From: JBHIAG01 sp046758465
GTDB lineage: Bacteria > Acidobacteriota > Terriglobia > Acidiferrales > 2-02-FULL-67-57
Direction: 5' to 3'
DNA length: 19,615 nt
Assembly: GCA_046758465.1 (NCBI GenBank)
Contig: JBHIAG010000036.1
Location: 1-19,615, forward strand
Shown here: piece by piece, positions 7,214 through 14,206 of the stretch
How the letters are laid out: every line of letters begins with the position of its first letter
Numbering within the stretch: the stretch's first letter is position 1
Translations under genes and position numbers: made by a program
Notes under the pieces: generated by a model
What the model saw: only the letters and a program-made list of their open reading frames with translations
What the model was told of the DNA's origin: nothing
Databases searched by the model: none

Positions 7214-8761
7214 TTACTGTGCCAGCAGGAGGGCGGCAAAAATGTCAATGCCGCGCCAGAAATGTCCCAAGCGCAGGTTCTCATTCGGGCTGTGCTGGTT
7301 GTTGTCGAAATTGACGATAGGCACGCCAATGATGGGAATCTGCAACCACTCAAACAGGTGCGACGGCCCGCTGCCCCCAAGCGTGGGCAGCTTCACTACA
7401 CTGCTGCCCGCGGCCCGTTCCACCGCCCGCGCCACCACCCGCGCAATTGGCAAATCGAGCGAGGTCCGCACGGCGTTGTACCCCTCGCGCTTTACCACTC
7501 GCGCGATGCGCGCGTGCGTGCGCCGCGCGGCTTCGGTGGGTTCCTGCTTGGTGACGGTGTAACCCTGTCGACGGATATGCGCGACGATTTTCTGAAACAT
7601 GCGCTCGTGGTCGGTGCCCTTGACCAGGCGCACGTCAATCGCCGCCGTTGCCGTCGCCGGCACAATGGTTCGTGCTTCCTCGCCCACCCACGCGCTCTCC
7701 AGTCCCCGAATGTTGAGCGAGGGCAAATGGATGAGTTCGTCTAGCCGCCGCCCTCTCCCTTCGGGCTGGGCGAATCCGTAACGTTGCCGCAATGCTTCGT
7801 CGAGGTTGGGAATCGCGGCAATGGCTAGCCGCTCGCTGGCCGTCAGCGGCGTCACGTCGTCGTAGAAGCCCTCGATCAGCACCGTGCCCTCGGCGTCCTT
7901 CATCGTCGCCAGCAGTTGCGCCAGGCGCATGGCGGGGTTGGGCGCCCAGTTGCCGTAGTGGCCGCTGTGCAGCGGCACGCGCGGCCCGTAGACGGTAATG
8001 TCCAGCGTCATGATGCCGCGGTTGCCGAAAAAGACCGTGGGCTGGCCGCTCGGGTGCACCGGCCCGTCGGCGATGATGACAACGTCAGCGGCTAGACGTT
8101 CGGCGTACCGCTCGATGAACTCGTGCAGGTAGGGCGAGCCTTGTTCCTCTTCACCGTCGAAGATGAACTTCAAGTTCACGCTGGGCTCGAGCCCCTGCGC
8201 CCGCAGGGCATCGAGCGCGGCCAGCAGCGCCACGATGGGTGACTTGTCGTCGGCGGCTGAGCGGGCGTAGAGGCGCCAGTTGTCGTCGTAGGGAGTATCG
8301 CCGGCGGGGAAGGGAATCGTGCTCCAATCGCCCGCCACCCCGCGGCGCAGCACCGGCTTGAAAGGCTCCGAGTTGATCCACTTCGCGGGGTCCACCGCCT
8401 GGCCGTCGTAGTGGCAGTAGAAGAGGATGGTGCGGGTGGCGCCGGGCTTGCCCGCATTCGGGGGCACGCGTAGCTCGCCATAGATCACCGGGCTACCGCT
8501 CGTTGCCACGGCTGCTGCCTGAATGCCCCGCCGCTCCATCTGCGCGACCAACCATTCCGCGTTGCGCCAGATGTCCTCCTCATTGTTGGCCACATTGGGC
8601 AGCGCGAGAAACTCCACCAGGTCGTTGATAATTTCATGCGCGTGCGCCGCCCGCCACCCCCGCACCCCATCCAGCGGGTCGGTGACCGGCTCTTGGGGTG
8701 TGGCTACTAGTGGCAGCAAAAAAATGAACCCTAATTGTAGGAGTCGCACGGCAATGGCCAT
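7214..8761 (-). CDS. Secreted M20-family zinc metallopeptidase
   Basis: M20/M25/M40 family exopeptidase of 515 residues, larger than cytoplasmic relatives, with a hydrophobic N-terminal signal (about 3-21) that predicts export. Metal and catalytic residues are in place: H117 and D119 in FYCHYDGQ, bridging D171 in RSAADDKSP, general base E204 with E205 in FDGEEEQGSP, D232 in IADGP and H490 in NNQHSPNEN. The dimerisation-domain HSGHYGN block is near 265-271. Substrate cannot be read from sequence; carnosinase-like dipeptidase or carboxypeptidase activity is typical of relatives. The ATG at 8761 has AGGAGG five nt upstream. A 58-residue membrane protein gene ends 33 nt upstream on the same strand, suggesting one transcript. 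The gene is convergent with the M48 gene, giving two exported metallopeptidases side by side. Confidence 0.92.
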   Translation of the reverse strand: MAIAVRLLQLGFIFLLPLVATPQEPVTDPLDGVRGWRAAHAHEIINDLVEFLALPNVANNEEDIWRNAEWLVAQMERRGIQAAAVATSGSPVIYGELRVPPNAGKPGATRTILFYCHYDGQAVDPAKWINSEPFKPVLRRGVAGDWSTIPFPAGDTPYDDNWRLYARSAADDKSPIVALLAALDALRAQGLEPSVNLKFIFDGEEEQGSPYLHEFIERYAERLAADVVIIADGPVHPSGQPTVFFGNRGIMTLDITVYGPRVPLHSGHYGNWAPNPAMRLAQLLATMKDAEGTVLIEGFYDDVTPLTASERLAIAAIPNLDEALRQRYGFAQPEGRGRRLDELIHLPSLNIRGLESAWVGEEARTIVPATATAAIDVRLVKGTDHERMFQKIVAHIRRQGYTVTKQEPTEAARRTHARIARVVKREGYNAVRTSLDLPIARVVARAVERAAGSSVVKLPTLGGSGPSHLFEWLQIPIIGVPIVNFDNNQHSPNENLRLGHFWRGIDIFAALLLAQ

Positions 8762-8794
8762 TGGTTCCTCCTGCGGCTGGATGTTGTGCCGTCT

Positions 8795-8971
8795 CTACCC
8801 ACTTTTGATTAGTCCTAGCCCGATGCTCATTAAGATGCAGCCAAGCACAAGTACAACCGACCAAGGGTCAAGGGGTTCGGCCTGTAACAAATCCGCTACT
8901 GCACGCACCGCCGTAGCGACGACCAGAGCTCCGCCAAAGTATAAAAGGCCTTGGCCAATATTTTTTCTCAT
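8795..8971 (-). CDS. Small two-helix membrane protein, unknown function
   Basis: A 58-residue ORF opens with an ATG at 8971-8969 that has AAGGAG seven nt upstream, a better ribosome site than many larger genes here. The protein begins MRKNIGQGLLYFGG and has two hydrophobic stretches (about 7-28 and 37-55) joined by a short acidic/proline turn (QAEPLDPW), with a positive N-terminus and a KSG end. This predicts a hairpin inner-membrane protein. I do not recognise a family. It ends 33 nt before the M20 peptidase gene on the same strand, so the two are probably co-transcribed. Codon use is less GC3-biased than in neighbouring genes. It is real if the ribosome site and hydrophobic pattern are taken together; its function is unknown. 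Confidence 0.7.
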   Translation of the reverse strand: MRKNIGQGLLYFGGALVVATAVRAVADLLQAEPLDPWSVVLVLGCILMSIGLGLIKSG

Positions 8972-9072
8972 TGGCGTACTCCTTCTGAGGAGAGAAGCTC
9001 GTGCTGCATTAGAGTCACGGCGCTTGCTCAGACTCGGCTACAATCGTAGCAGAATTGAGCGAGGTGAAGCTG

Positions 9073-10002
9073 ATGATGCGCGTGGCGCTCGGGTTGATGG
9101 TTCTCAGTTTGCTGCTGGCAGCAGGGCCGCCAGCGCGGGTGACAGTGGGGGCGGAAACCGATGCGGCGGCGTTTGACGCGTCGTGGTCGCAGGCGGCGCT
9201 GTGGGACGACGGGCAGGCGGAGGTGGGGCTCTACGAGGCGCGGCGGCCGCAGTACGGCAAGCTGCGCAGGTTCGAAGCCTTGCTGATTGTGGTCAAGGAA
9301 GACTTCAATCCCAAGCTGCACGTCAAGGCCGACCCGCCCTACGCGGGCAAGGCGCTGCTGCCTGTGCTCAAGCTCAACTTCGTGCAGAGCTACTGGACTG
9401 AGAACTATCCCTACCATTTTCTTACCAGCGTCTTTGTGCGGCGCGACGACCCGACGCGGCTTGTCAAACTGACCACCAGCAGCCAGGAGTGGTGCGGCAA
9501 CACCTTCAAGGAAGTGAAGGCTTGGAGGCGTCCGGCGGAACTGGTCTTCCACTCCTACTTCGACGGCGAGGGCGATGGGGTGCGGCAGCTCGACCTGCGG
9601 CCCGGCGACCTGCTGGAAGACCAGCTCCCGCTTGCCCTGCGCGGGCTGCGCTTTGCTCCGGGGGTGCGCGTTCGTACCCGCTTGTATCCCAGTATTGTCT
9701 CGAACAGTCTCCGTATGCCCCTCGCGTTTCGTGCGGCCGAGATTCGCGTTGTTGGCGAGGAAGTTGTCAGGACGCCCCGCGGCCGGGCTCAGGCCTGGCG
9801 CGTTGAAGTCGAGGCGGGAAAGCTAAAGCAAACCTACTGGTTTGCCTCCGCCGAGCCGCACGAGCTGCTGAAGATGGAATCCTCCGACGGCAGGGAACTC
9901 GTCTTGAAGCAGCTCACGCGCAAGCCCTACTGGGGCGTTCCGACCTACATCCCGGACGACGTCCGTCCTCGGCGCGGGCTTGGCCGCAGTCGGCCGAAGT
10001 AG
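9073..10002 (+). CDS. Conserved secreted protein of unknown function
   Basis: A 309-residue protein with an N-terminal signal peptide (MMRVALGLMVLSLLLAAG) and no lipobox cysteine. Conserved-looking blocks are WDDGQAEVGLYE (44-55), LIVVKEDFNPK (71-81), TTSSQEWCGNTFKE (134-147) and SYFDGEGD (161-168). From memory these resemble an uncharacterised secreted family in Bacteroidetes and relatives that is often mislabelled septum formation inhibitor Maf; it lacks any feature of true Maf nucleotide pyrophosphatases. The likely fold is beta-rich. ATG 9073 is chosen because GAGGTG lies six nt upstream; a TTG at 9055 is in frame but poorer. A TACAAT at 9039-9044 could be a -10, without a good -35. The 3' end overlaps convergent hemD by 58 nt. 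No function is proposed. Confidence 0.8.
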   Translation: MMRVALGLMVLSLLLAAGPPARVTVGAETDAAAFDASWSQAALWDDGQAEVGLYEARRPQYGKLRRFEALLIVVKEDFNPKLHVKADPPYAGKALLPVLKLNFVQSYWTENYPYHFLTSVFVRRDDPTRLVKLTTSSQEWCGNTFKEVKAWRRPAELVFHSYFDGEGDGVRQLDLRPGDLLEDQLPLALRGLRFAPGVRVRTRLYPSIVSNSLRMPLAFRAAEIRVVGEEVVRTPRGRAQAWRVEVEAGKLKQTYWFASAEPHELLKMESSDGRELVLKQLTRKPYWGVPTYIPDDVRPRRGLGRSRPK

Positions 10003-10787
10003 CCGACGATGGCCCTGACCAAGGCAGGGATGGTGTGGGGGTTCGACGTAACTGCCACGCGCCAGCCGAGCCGACGCACCGTCGCCGCCGTTACCGGCCC
10101 GATGGCGGCAATCGCCATGTCCCGCAGCACGCGCCGCGCTTGCCGCCGTCCCAGCAGCGCGGCAAAATTCCGCGCGGTGGAAGAACTGGTGAACGTGATT
10201 ATGTCGGGCCGCTGTTTCGCGAACAGTTTGCGCGCCGCCTGGCGGCTTTTCACCGCCAGCACCGTCTGATAGACAGCTACCACGTCCACCCGTGCGCCCC
10301 GTCGCTGCAACTCCCGCGGCAACACCTCGCGCGCCGCTGCCGCCCGTGCCACCAGTACCCGCTTGCCACGCCAGCGCACCCGCCCGAACGCCGCGACCAA
10401 TCCTTCGGCGCGAAATTCTCGCGGCACCACATCAGCCACGACGCCCTGCCGCCGCAAGGCTTCCGCTGTCGCCGGCCCGATGGCGGCAAGCTTCGCCTGC
10501 GCCAGGGCGTGCGCGTTTTTGCCTGCTCGCTTGAGCCGCGCGAAAAAGTTTTCAACCCCGTTCGCACTCGTGAAGACGACCCAATCGTAGCTCCCGAGTC
10601 GGCACAGCGCGGCGTCGAGCGGCTGCCAGCTTGGCGGCGGAGCGAGCGCGATGGTCGGCAGCTCGTGCACCACCGCGCCTTGCGCTTCCAGCGCCGCCCG
10701 CAAACTACGCGCCTGCTCGCGCGTCCGTGTGATGACAATCCTGCGCCCGAGAAGCGGCTTGTAGACTTTGCTTGGTTTCTTTCCCAT
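9945..10787 (-). CDS. hemD: Uroporphyrinogen-III synthase
   Basis: Cyclises hydroxymethylbilane to uroporphyrinogen III, the branch point to heme, siroheme and cobalamin. The 280-residue protein follows the low-similarity HemD pattern: GRRIVITRTREQARSLRAAL near the N-terminus, YDWVVFTSANGVENFF (about 70), AIGPATAEALRRQG (about 110), then ITFTSSSTARNFAALL and AIGPVTAATVRRLGW in the second lobe. Two Rossmann-like lobes are therefore both represented. The start is ATG 10787; a TTG at 10796 would give a TTGA overlap with the hemC stop. The C-terminus runs about 19 residues, rich in Arg/Ser/Gly, into the convergent unknown gene, which looks like a late read-through extension. It is the last gene of hemX-hemA-hemC-hemD; its identity is supported strongly by that context. 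Confidence 0.92.
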   Translation of the reverse strand: MGKKPSKVYKPLLGRRIVITRTREQARSLRAALEAQGAVVHELPTIALAPPPSWQPLDAALCRLGSYDWVVFTSANGVENFFARLKRAGKNAHALAQAKLAAIGPATAEALRRQGVVADVVPREFRAEGLVAAFGRVRWRGKRVLVARAAAAREVLPRELQRRGARVDVVAVYQTVLAVKSRQAARKLFAKQRPDIITFTSSSTARNFAALLGRRQARRVLRDMAIAAIGPVTAATVRRLGWRVAVTSNPHTIPALVRAIVGYFGRLRPSPRRGRTSSGM

Positions 10788-10792
10788 CGGCT

Positions 10793-11740
10793 TCAAGCCG
10801 CGCCCGGCGGTTCAAGGCTCCTCGAAGCAGCACGGATCGTCGCCAGAATCTCCTCCGCACCTTGCGCCAGCAACTGCTCGGCGAGCCGATGGCCCAGCGC
10901 TTCGGCTTGTGCGGTTGGCCCGGCCAGCGTACCGCGCACGGCGGCGGCGCCGTCCTGGGCCGCGACCAACCCTAGCAGGCGCAGCTCGGTGCCGGCGATG
11001 CGCGCGTGCGCGCCCATCGGCACCTGGCAGCCGCCCCCCAGCCGTTCCAAAAACGCGCGCTCGGCGGCCGTCGCCGTCGCCGTTTCCGCATCGTGTAACG
11101 CCACCAGCACAGAGCGAATGGCTGCGTCGTCGGCCCGCACCTCGATTCCCAGCGCCCCCTGGCCAATCGCCGGCAGCATCTCCTCCGGCTCAAAGACCTG
11201 CGTCGCGCGCTGCTCCCAGCCCAGCCGCTTCAAGCCCGCCGCTGCCACTACGATGGCGTCGTAGTGTCCGGCGTCGAGCTTGCGCAGCCGCGTGTCGAGG
11301 TTGCCCCGGAGTGGTTCGATGACGAGGTCGCCGCGCAATTGTTTCAACTGCACCTGCCGCCGCAAGCTGCTCGTGCCGACCCGAGCCGCCGCTGCTAGCT
11401 CCGCAAACTGCTGCCCGGCGCGGCTTACCAGCGCGTCGCGGGGATCTTCGCGCCGCGTCACCGCACCCAGCGTCAATCCCGGCGGCAACTGCGTGGGCAG
11501 GTCTTTCAAGCTGTGCACGGCCAGGTCAATCCGGCCGGCGAGCAACGCTTCCTCGATCTCTTTCGTGAACAGTCCTTTGCCGCCCACCTGCGCCAGCGGC
11601 ACGTCGGTAATCTTGTCGCCGCTCGTCCGGATGACCTCCAGTTCCACCTGGGCTCCGGCGCGCGCGAGCAACGCGCGGATGTGATTCGCCTGCCAGAGCG
11701 CCAGCTTGCTGCCCCGCGTCCCAATGCGCAGCCTGGGCAT
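10793..11740 (-). CDS. hemC: Hydroxymethylbilane synthase (porphobilinogen deaminase)
   Basis: Condenses four porphobilinogens into hydroxymethylbilane using a covalently bound dipyrromethane cofactor. The 315-residue protein shows RIGTRGSKLALWQAN (5-19), QVGGKGLFTKEIEEALL (51-67), AVHSLKDLPT (74-83), SSLRRQVQL (124-132), the loop RGNLDTRL (145-152) and the cofactor cysteine C238 in LGGGCQVPMGAHA. Length and motifs are standard for HemC, with nothing missing. The ATG at 11740 is preceded by AAGGG that overlaps the hemA stop codon region, and the gap to hemA is 8 nt, so translation of the two is probably coupled. It sits between hemA and hemD in pathway order. Confidence 0.97.
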   Translation of the reverse strand: MPRLRIGTRGSKLALWQANHIRALLARAGAQVELEVIRTSGDKITDVPLAQVGGKGLFTKEIEEALLAGRIDLAVHSLKDLPTQLPPGLTLGAVTRREDPRDALVSRAGQQFAELAAAARVGTSSLRRQVQLKQLRGDLVIEPLRGNLDTRLRKLDAGHYDAIVVAAAGLKRLGWEQRATQVFEPEEMLPAIGQGALGIEVRADDAAIRSVLVALHDAETATATAAERAFLERLGGGCQVPMGAHARIAGTELRLLGLVAAQDGAAAVRGTLAGPTAQAEALGHRLAEQLLAQGAEEILATIRAASRSLEPPGAA

Positions 11741-11748
11741 CTTTGCCC

Positions 11749-13014
11749 TTAGTCCTTCAACTGGAAGGTCTTGCGCAGCAACTCAACGAGTTTCAAGCCG
11801 TCAGGTTCGCGGGTGAGGGACTTCAGTTGGCTAATGGGCAGATGAAGAATCTTGTTGACCATCGTACGCGTCAACTGTTCGACAGTCGCGGCTTGTTCAG
11901 GCGTCAGCGCGTCTAGCTTGCGGCGTGCCTTCGCCCACTCCGCCTCGCGGATGCCGTGCAGCTTCTGCTGCAGCGCCACAATCGTGGGCCCGAGCTCGAG
12001 CGTTTTGAGCCGCGCCAGCAGCCGATCGGTCTCGCGCTCGACGATTTCTTCCGCCCGCACCGCCTCGCGCCGCCGCGCGCGCAGGTTGGTTTCCACGACC
12101 TGCTGGAGGTCATCGATATCGTAGAGAAACACGTTGTCGAGGTCATTGATGGCGGGCTCGAGGTTGCGCGGCACGCTGATGTCAATGAAGAACATGGGGC
12201 GGTTTTTGCGCTCCGCCAGGTAGCGCGCGACGTGCTCCCGGCGAAGGATATAGTGCGGCGCCGCCGTGGACGCGATGACAATGTCGGCCTGGGCCATGTA
12301 GTTTAGGAATTCGTCATAGCGGATGACCCGCCCGCAGAGTTGCCGCGCCAGTTCCTGCGCGCGCTCATAGGTGCGGTTGGAAACGAACACCGTATGCGCC
12401 CCGCTTTCCTGCAGATGCCGCGCCGCCAGCTCGCTCATCTCGCCGGCGCCCAGCAGAAATACTGTCCGGTTTTTGAGGGAACCGAAAATCTTGCGCGCCA
12501 GCTCCACCGCCACTGAGCTCACCGATACCGCCGTGGCTCCCACGCCGGTTTCTGCCCGCACTTTCTTGGCGACCGCCAGCGCCTGGGTCAGCACGAACTC
12601 GAGCACGCCCCCGAGGGTGCCGGCGGCGCGCGCCGCCGCGAAGGCCTCTTTCACCTGTCCGAGAATCTGCGGCTCGCCCACCACCATTGAATCCAGACTC
12701 GCCGCCAGCCGCAAGAGGTGCCGCACCGCGGTCCGCCTCTGGTGAATGTAGAGGTAGGGCTCGAACCCAGACCGTTCGACGCCGCGCTGCGCGGCGAGAA
12801 AGTCCACCAGCAGCGGCGGCAGCTCGGCTCCCTCCGTGCCCCGGGCCACCACTTCCACGCGGTTGCAGGTGGAGAAAATCAGCCCCTCGACCACTTCCGG
12901 GCGGCGCGCCAGGGCTTCTAGGGCATTCGGCAGCTCGCGGGGTGAAAAGTGGAGTCGCTCGCGCAACTCGACCGGCGCGGTGTGGTGGCTCAAGCCGACG
13001 ATGGTCAAGGGCAT
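11749..13014 (-). CDS. hemA: Glutamyl-tRNA reductase
   Basis: First committed enzyme of the C5 route: NADPH-dependent reduction of glutamyl-tRNA to glutamate-1-semialdehyde. The 421-residue protein has GLSHHTAPVELRE (7-19), the catalytic cysteine C50 in FSTCNRVE, the assisting histidine H101 before LDSMVVGEPQILGQVKEAF (109-127), the NADPH-binding turn LLGAGEMSELAARHL, ISVPRNLEPAI and a C-terminal helical dimerisation domain ending in the KSLTREPDG region. All expected blocks are present. The gap to the hemX-like gene is 6 nt and to hemC 8 nt. Use of the C5 route implies no ALA synthase is needed; hemB and hemL are not in this window. Confidence 0.97.
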   Translation of the reverse strand: MPLTIVGLSHHTAPVELRERLHFSPRELPNALEALARRPEVVEGLIFSTCNRVEVVARGTEGAELPPLLVDFLAAQRGVERSGFEPYLYIHQRRTAVRHLLRLAASLDSMVVGEPQILGQVKEAFAAARAAGTLGGVLEFVLTQALAVAKKVRAETGVGATAVSVSSVAVELARKIFGSLKNRTVFLLGAGEMSELAARHLQESGAHTVFVSNRTYERAQELARQLCGRVIRYDEFLNYMAQADIVIASTAAPHYILRREHVARYLAERKNRPMFFIDISVPRNLEPAINDLDNVFLYDIDDLQQVVETNLRARRREAVRAEEIVERETDRLLARLKTLELGPTIVALQQKLHGIREAEWAKARRKLDALTPEQAATVEQLTRTMVNKILHLPISQLKSLTREPDGLKLVELLRKTFQLKD

Positions 13015-13020
13015 CGGTGC

Positions 13021-13839
13021 TTACCGCGTGAAAAAGGCGTGATGGATGCTCAGGTAGTTCGCGCTCCAACTCACGAGGATTGCCGCCATGCCCACAATCG
13101 TGGACACGGCGGCTTTGCGTCCCCGCCAGCCCACCCCCACGCGGGAATAGATCAGCAGGAGGTAAATGACCCACAACGTAAAACTCAGCATCACCTTGGG
13201 GTCAAGCATCCAGCCCTGCCCCCAGGCACTCGCCGCCCCTAAGGTTCCCACCAGCAGCCCAATCGTGATCAGCGGAAAACCTACCAGCAGGGATCCTGAA
13301 CCGAGTCGTTCCAAGGTGTCGAGTGGCGGCAGGCGGTGGAAGAACGTATGTGGCTGCTTCCGCTTCAATTCCCACTCCTGGATCAGGTACATCACCCCGC
13401 TCAGGAAAGAAAGAATCAGGGCGGCGTAGCCAGCGAGCGCGAAAAAGACGTGCAGCGGCAACCAGCTTTCCTGCAGCAGGGGTGAGAGCGGCGGATTCGG
13501 CCGCTGGCTCACCGCCGCCGCCAATGTCATAACAAACACCAGCGGGAAGGCAAACACGCTCAGCGAACTAACCTGGTAGCGCCAGTAGGCGAGCAAAAAC
13601 CCGAGTGTGATCAGAAAGGCAAACAGGGAACTCGCTTCGGCGATGGTGCTCGCCGGGAAACGCCATTCCGCCAGCGCCAGCTCCACCAGCGACACAAACT
13701 GGAACAAGAAGCCCAGCGTGATGGCTACCAGAGCCACCCGGAACAGCGCCAATTGCCGGCGCACGACGGTGATGATGGCGTGCAGCAGACCCAGCGAATA
13801 GAATCCCAAGGCTACCCAGAGCCAAAATACGCTCATCAT
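13021..13839 (-). CDS. hemX: HemX/CcsA-like heme membrane protein
   Basis: Integral membrane protein of the cytochrome c assembly (CcsA/HemX) family, 272 residues. About eight hydrophobic helices are visible (roughly 3-25, 32-56, 68-87, 91-110, 127-152, 181-205, 216-234, 244-264). Histidines that could bind heme are H130 (WLPLHVFFALAGYAA) and H266/H267 near the C-terminus. The tryptophan-rich motif of true CcsA is only partly kept, as WGQGWMLDPK (206-215), with Leu where CcsA has a Trp. That and its position first in a hem operon favour a HemX role (influencing HemA level or heme handling) over cytochrome c synthesis; this is inference. The start is one of two adjacent ATGs (13839 or 13836). 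A good promoter lies about 120 nt upstream. Confidence 0.85.
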   Translation of the reverse strand: MMSVFWLWVALGFYSLGLLHAIITVVRRQLALFRVALVAITLGFLFQFVSLVELALAEWRFPASTIAEASSLFAFLITLGFLLAYWRYQVSSLSVFAFPLVFVMTLAAAVSQRPNPPLSPLLQESWLPLHVFFALAGYAALILSFLSGVMYLIQEWELKRKQPHTFFHRLPPLDTLERLGSGSLLVGFPLITIGLLVGTLGAASAWGQGWMLDPKVMLSFTLWVIYLLLIYSRVGVGWRGRKAAVSTIVGMAAILVSWSANYLSIHHAFFTR

Positions 13840-13910
13840 GCCTTCACTCTGTGTAGTGTCCCATTCCGTTCATTCCAACATTCCAATCCTGCAGAGCCGG
13901 ACCGCTGGGC

Positions 13911-13937
13911 CCCGTGGTCGGGGCCACGGGATTGAAC
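13911..13937 (-). repeat. GTTCAA-plus-hairpin repeat element in the hemX leader
   Basis: On the minus strand, GTTCAAT is followed by CCCGTGG and CCACGGG arms (7 bp) around a 6-nt loop. The same plan, a TCAAC-type lead followed by a GC hairpin, recurs at 7171-7197, 19341-19363 and 19543-19565. An alternative 7-bp pairing (GGCCCCG with CGGGGCC) is possible in the same stretch, so two mutually exclusive hairpins can form. Confidence 0.5.
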
Positions 13938-13964
13938 TTCACACCCGTCTGGCGCAGACAACAA

Positions 13965-13993
13965 ATTATAGCATCCGGGTTGCCGATTGTCGG
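13965..13993 (-). promoter_or_regulatory. Promoter for the hemX-hemA-hemC-hemD operon
   Basis: On the minus strand, CCGACA (13993-13988, 4 of 6 to TTGACA), a 17-nt spacer and a perfect TATAAT (13970-13965) preceded by TGC, giving an extended -10. This is the best -10 in the window. The predicted leader to hemX is about 120 nt and contains a strong hairpin. Confidence 0.75.
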
Positions 13994-14055
13994 TGGACTT
14001 CCTTGCCGCGGTAGTCTCTCAAGTTACGCCTTGCGGAAAGCCCCCCCGGCAGGTG

Positions 14056-14177
14056 CCCTTCGACTTCGCTCAGGACAAGCTTGGGGGCTCGGTGCGAAAT
14101 CAGGACTCTCGGCCCCTGCCGCGGGCGGGCTATGCTAAGATGGCCCGACGGGCTTGCCCTGAGCCAAAGGCGAAGGG
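14056..14177. repeat. Pair of inverted CCTGAGC-type repeats flanking the trpS promoter
   Basis: The reverse complement of 14056-14080 (begins GCTTGTCCTGAGCGAAG) and the plus strand at 14152-14177 (begins GCTTGCCCTGAGCCAAAG) are near-identical 25-26-nt units, both ending GAAGGG. Sequences of this kind are dispersed in many environmental bacterial genomes, as I recall. The candidate trpS -10 lies between them. Confidence 0.6.
14133..14141 (+). promoter_or_regulatory. Candidate extended -10 for trpS
   Basis: TGCTAAGAT fits an extended -10 (TGn plus TAAGAT, 4 of 6), but no good -35 lies 16-18 nt upstream. It would start transcription near 14148, upstream of both candidate trpS start codons. Confidence 0.35.
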
Positions 14178-14181
14178 AGGA

Positions 14182-14201
14182 GGCCCCGAAGGTTCGGGGC
14201 C
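14182..14201. repeat. CCCCGAA-TTCGGGG palindrome just before trpS
   Basis: Perfect 9-bp arms GGCCCCGAA and TTCGGGGCC around GG. It ends five nt before ATG 14207 and shares the CCCGAA-nn-TTCGGG core with 1419-1434 and 1514-1533. Confidence 0.75.
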
Positions 14202-14206
14202 GCGGA

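Larger units (their letters stand above)
13840..14206. other. Divergent regulatory and repeat-rich region between hemX and trpS
   Basis: This 367-nt spacer holds the hem operon promoter (13965-13993, minus), a candidate trpS extended -10 (14133-14141, plus), a hairpin element (13911-13937), two inverted copies of a common CCTGAGC...GAAGGG repeat (14056-14080 and 14152-14177) and a 20-nt palindrome (14182-14201). Three GGAATG copies on the minus strand (13862-13884) lie in the hemX leader. No coding sequence is credible here. Confidence 0.6.

Noticed and set aside
9024..9044. Promoter TTGCTC...TACAAT before the unknown secreted gene
   Set aside because: The two hexamers are only 9 nt apart, and no acceptable -35 is found at 16-18 nt from TACAAT.
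13905..13975. tRNA-like segment on the minus strand (GTTCAATCCC followed by CCCCGACCA)
   Set aside because: It mimics a T-arm and CCA end, but no matching acceptor 5' strand, D-arm or anticodon arm is found upstream; it is better explained as the GTTCAA-hairpin repeat.
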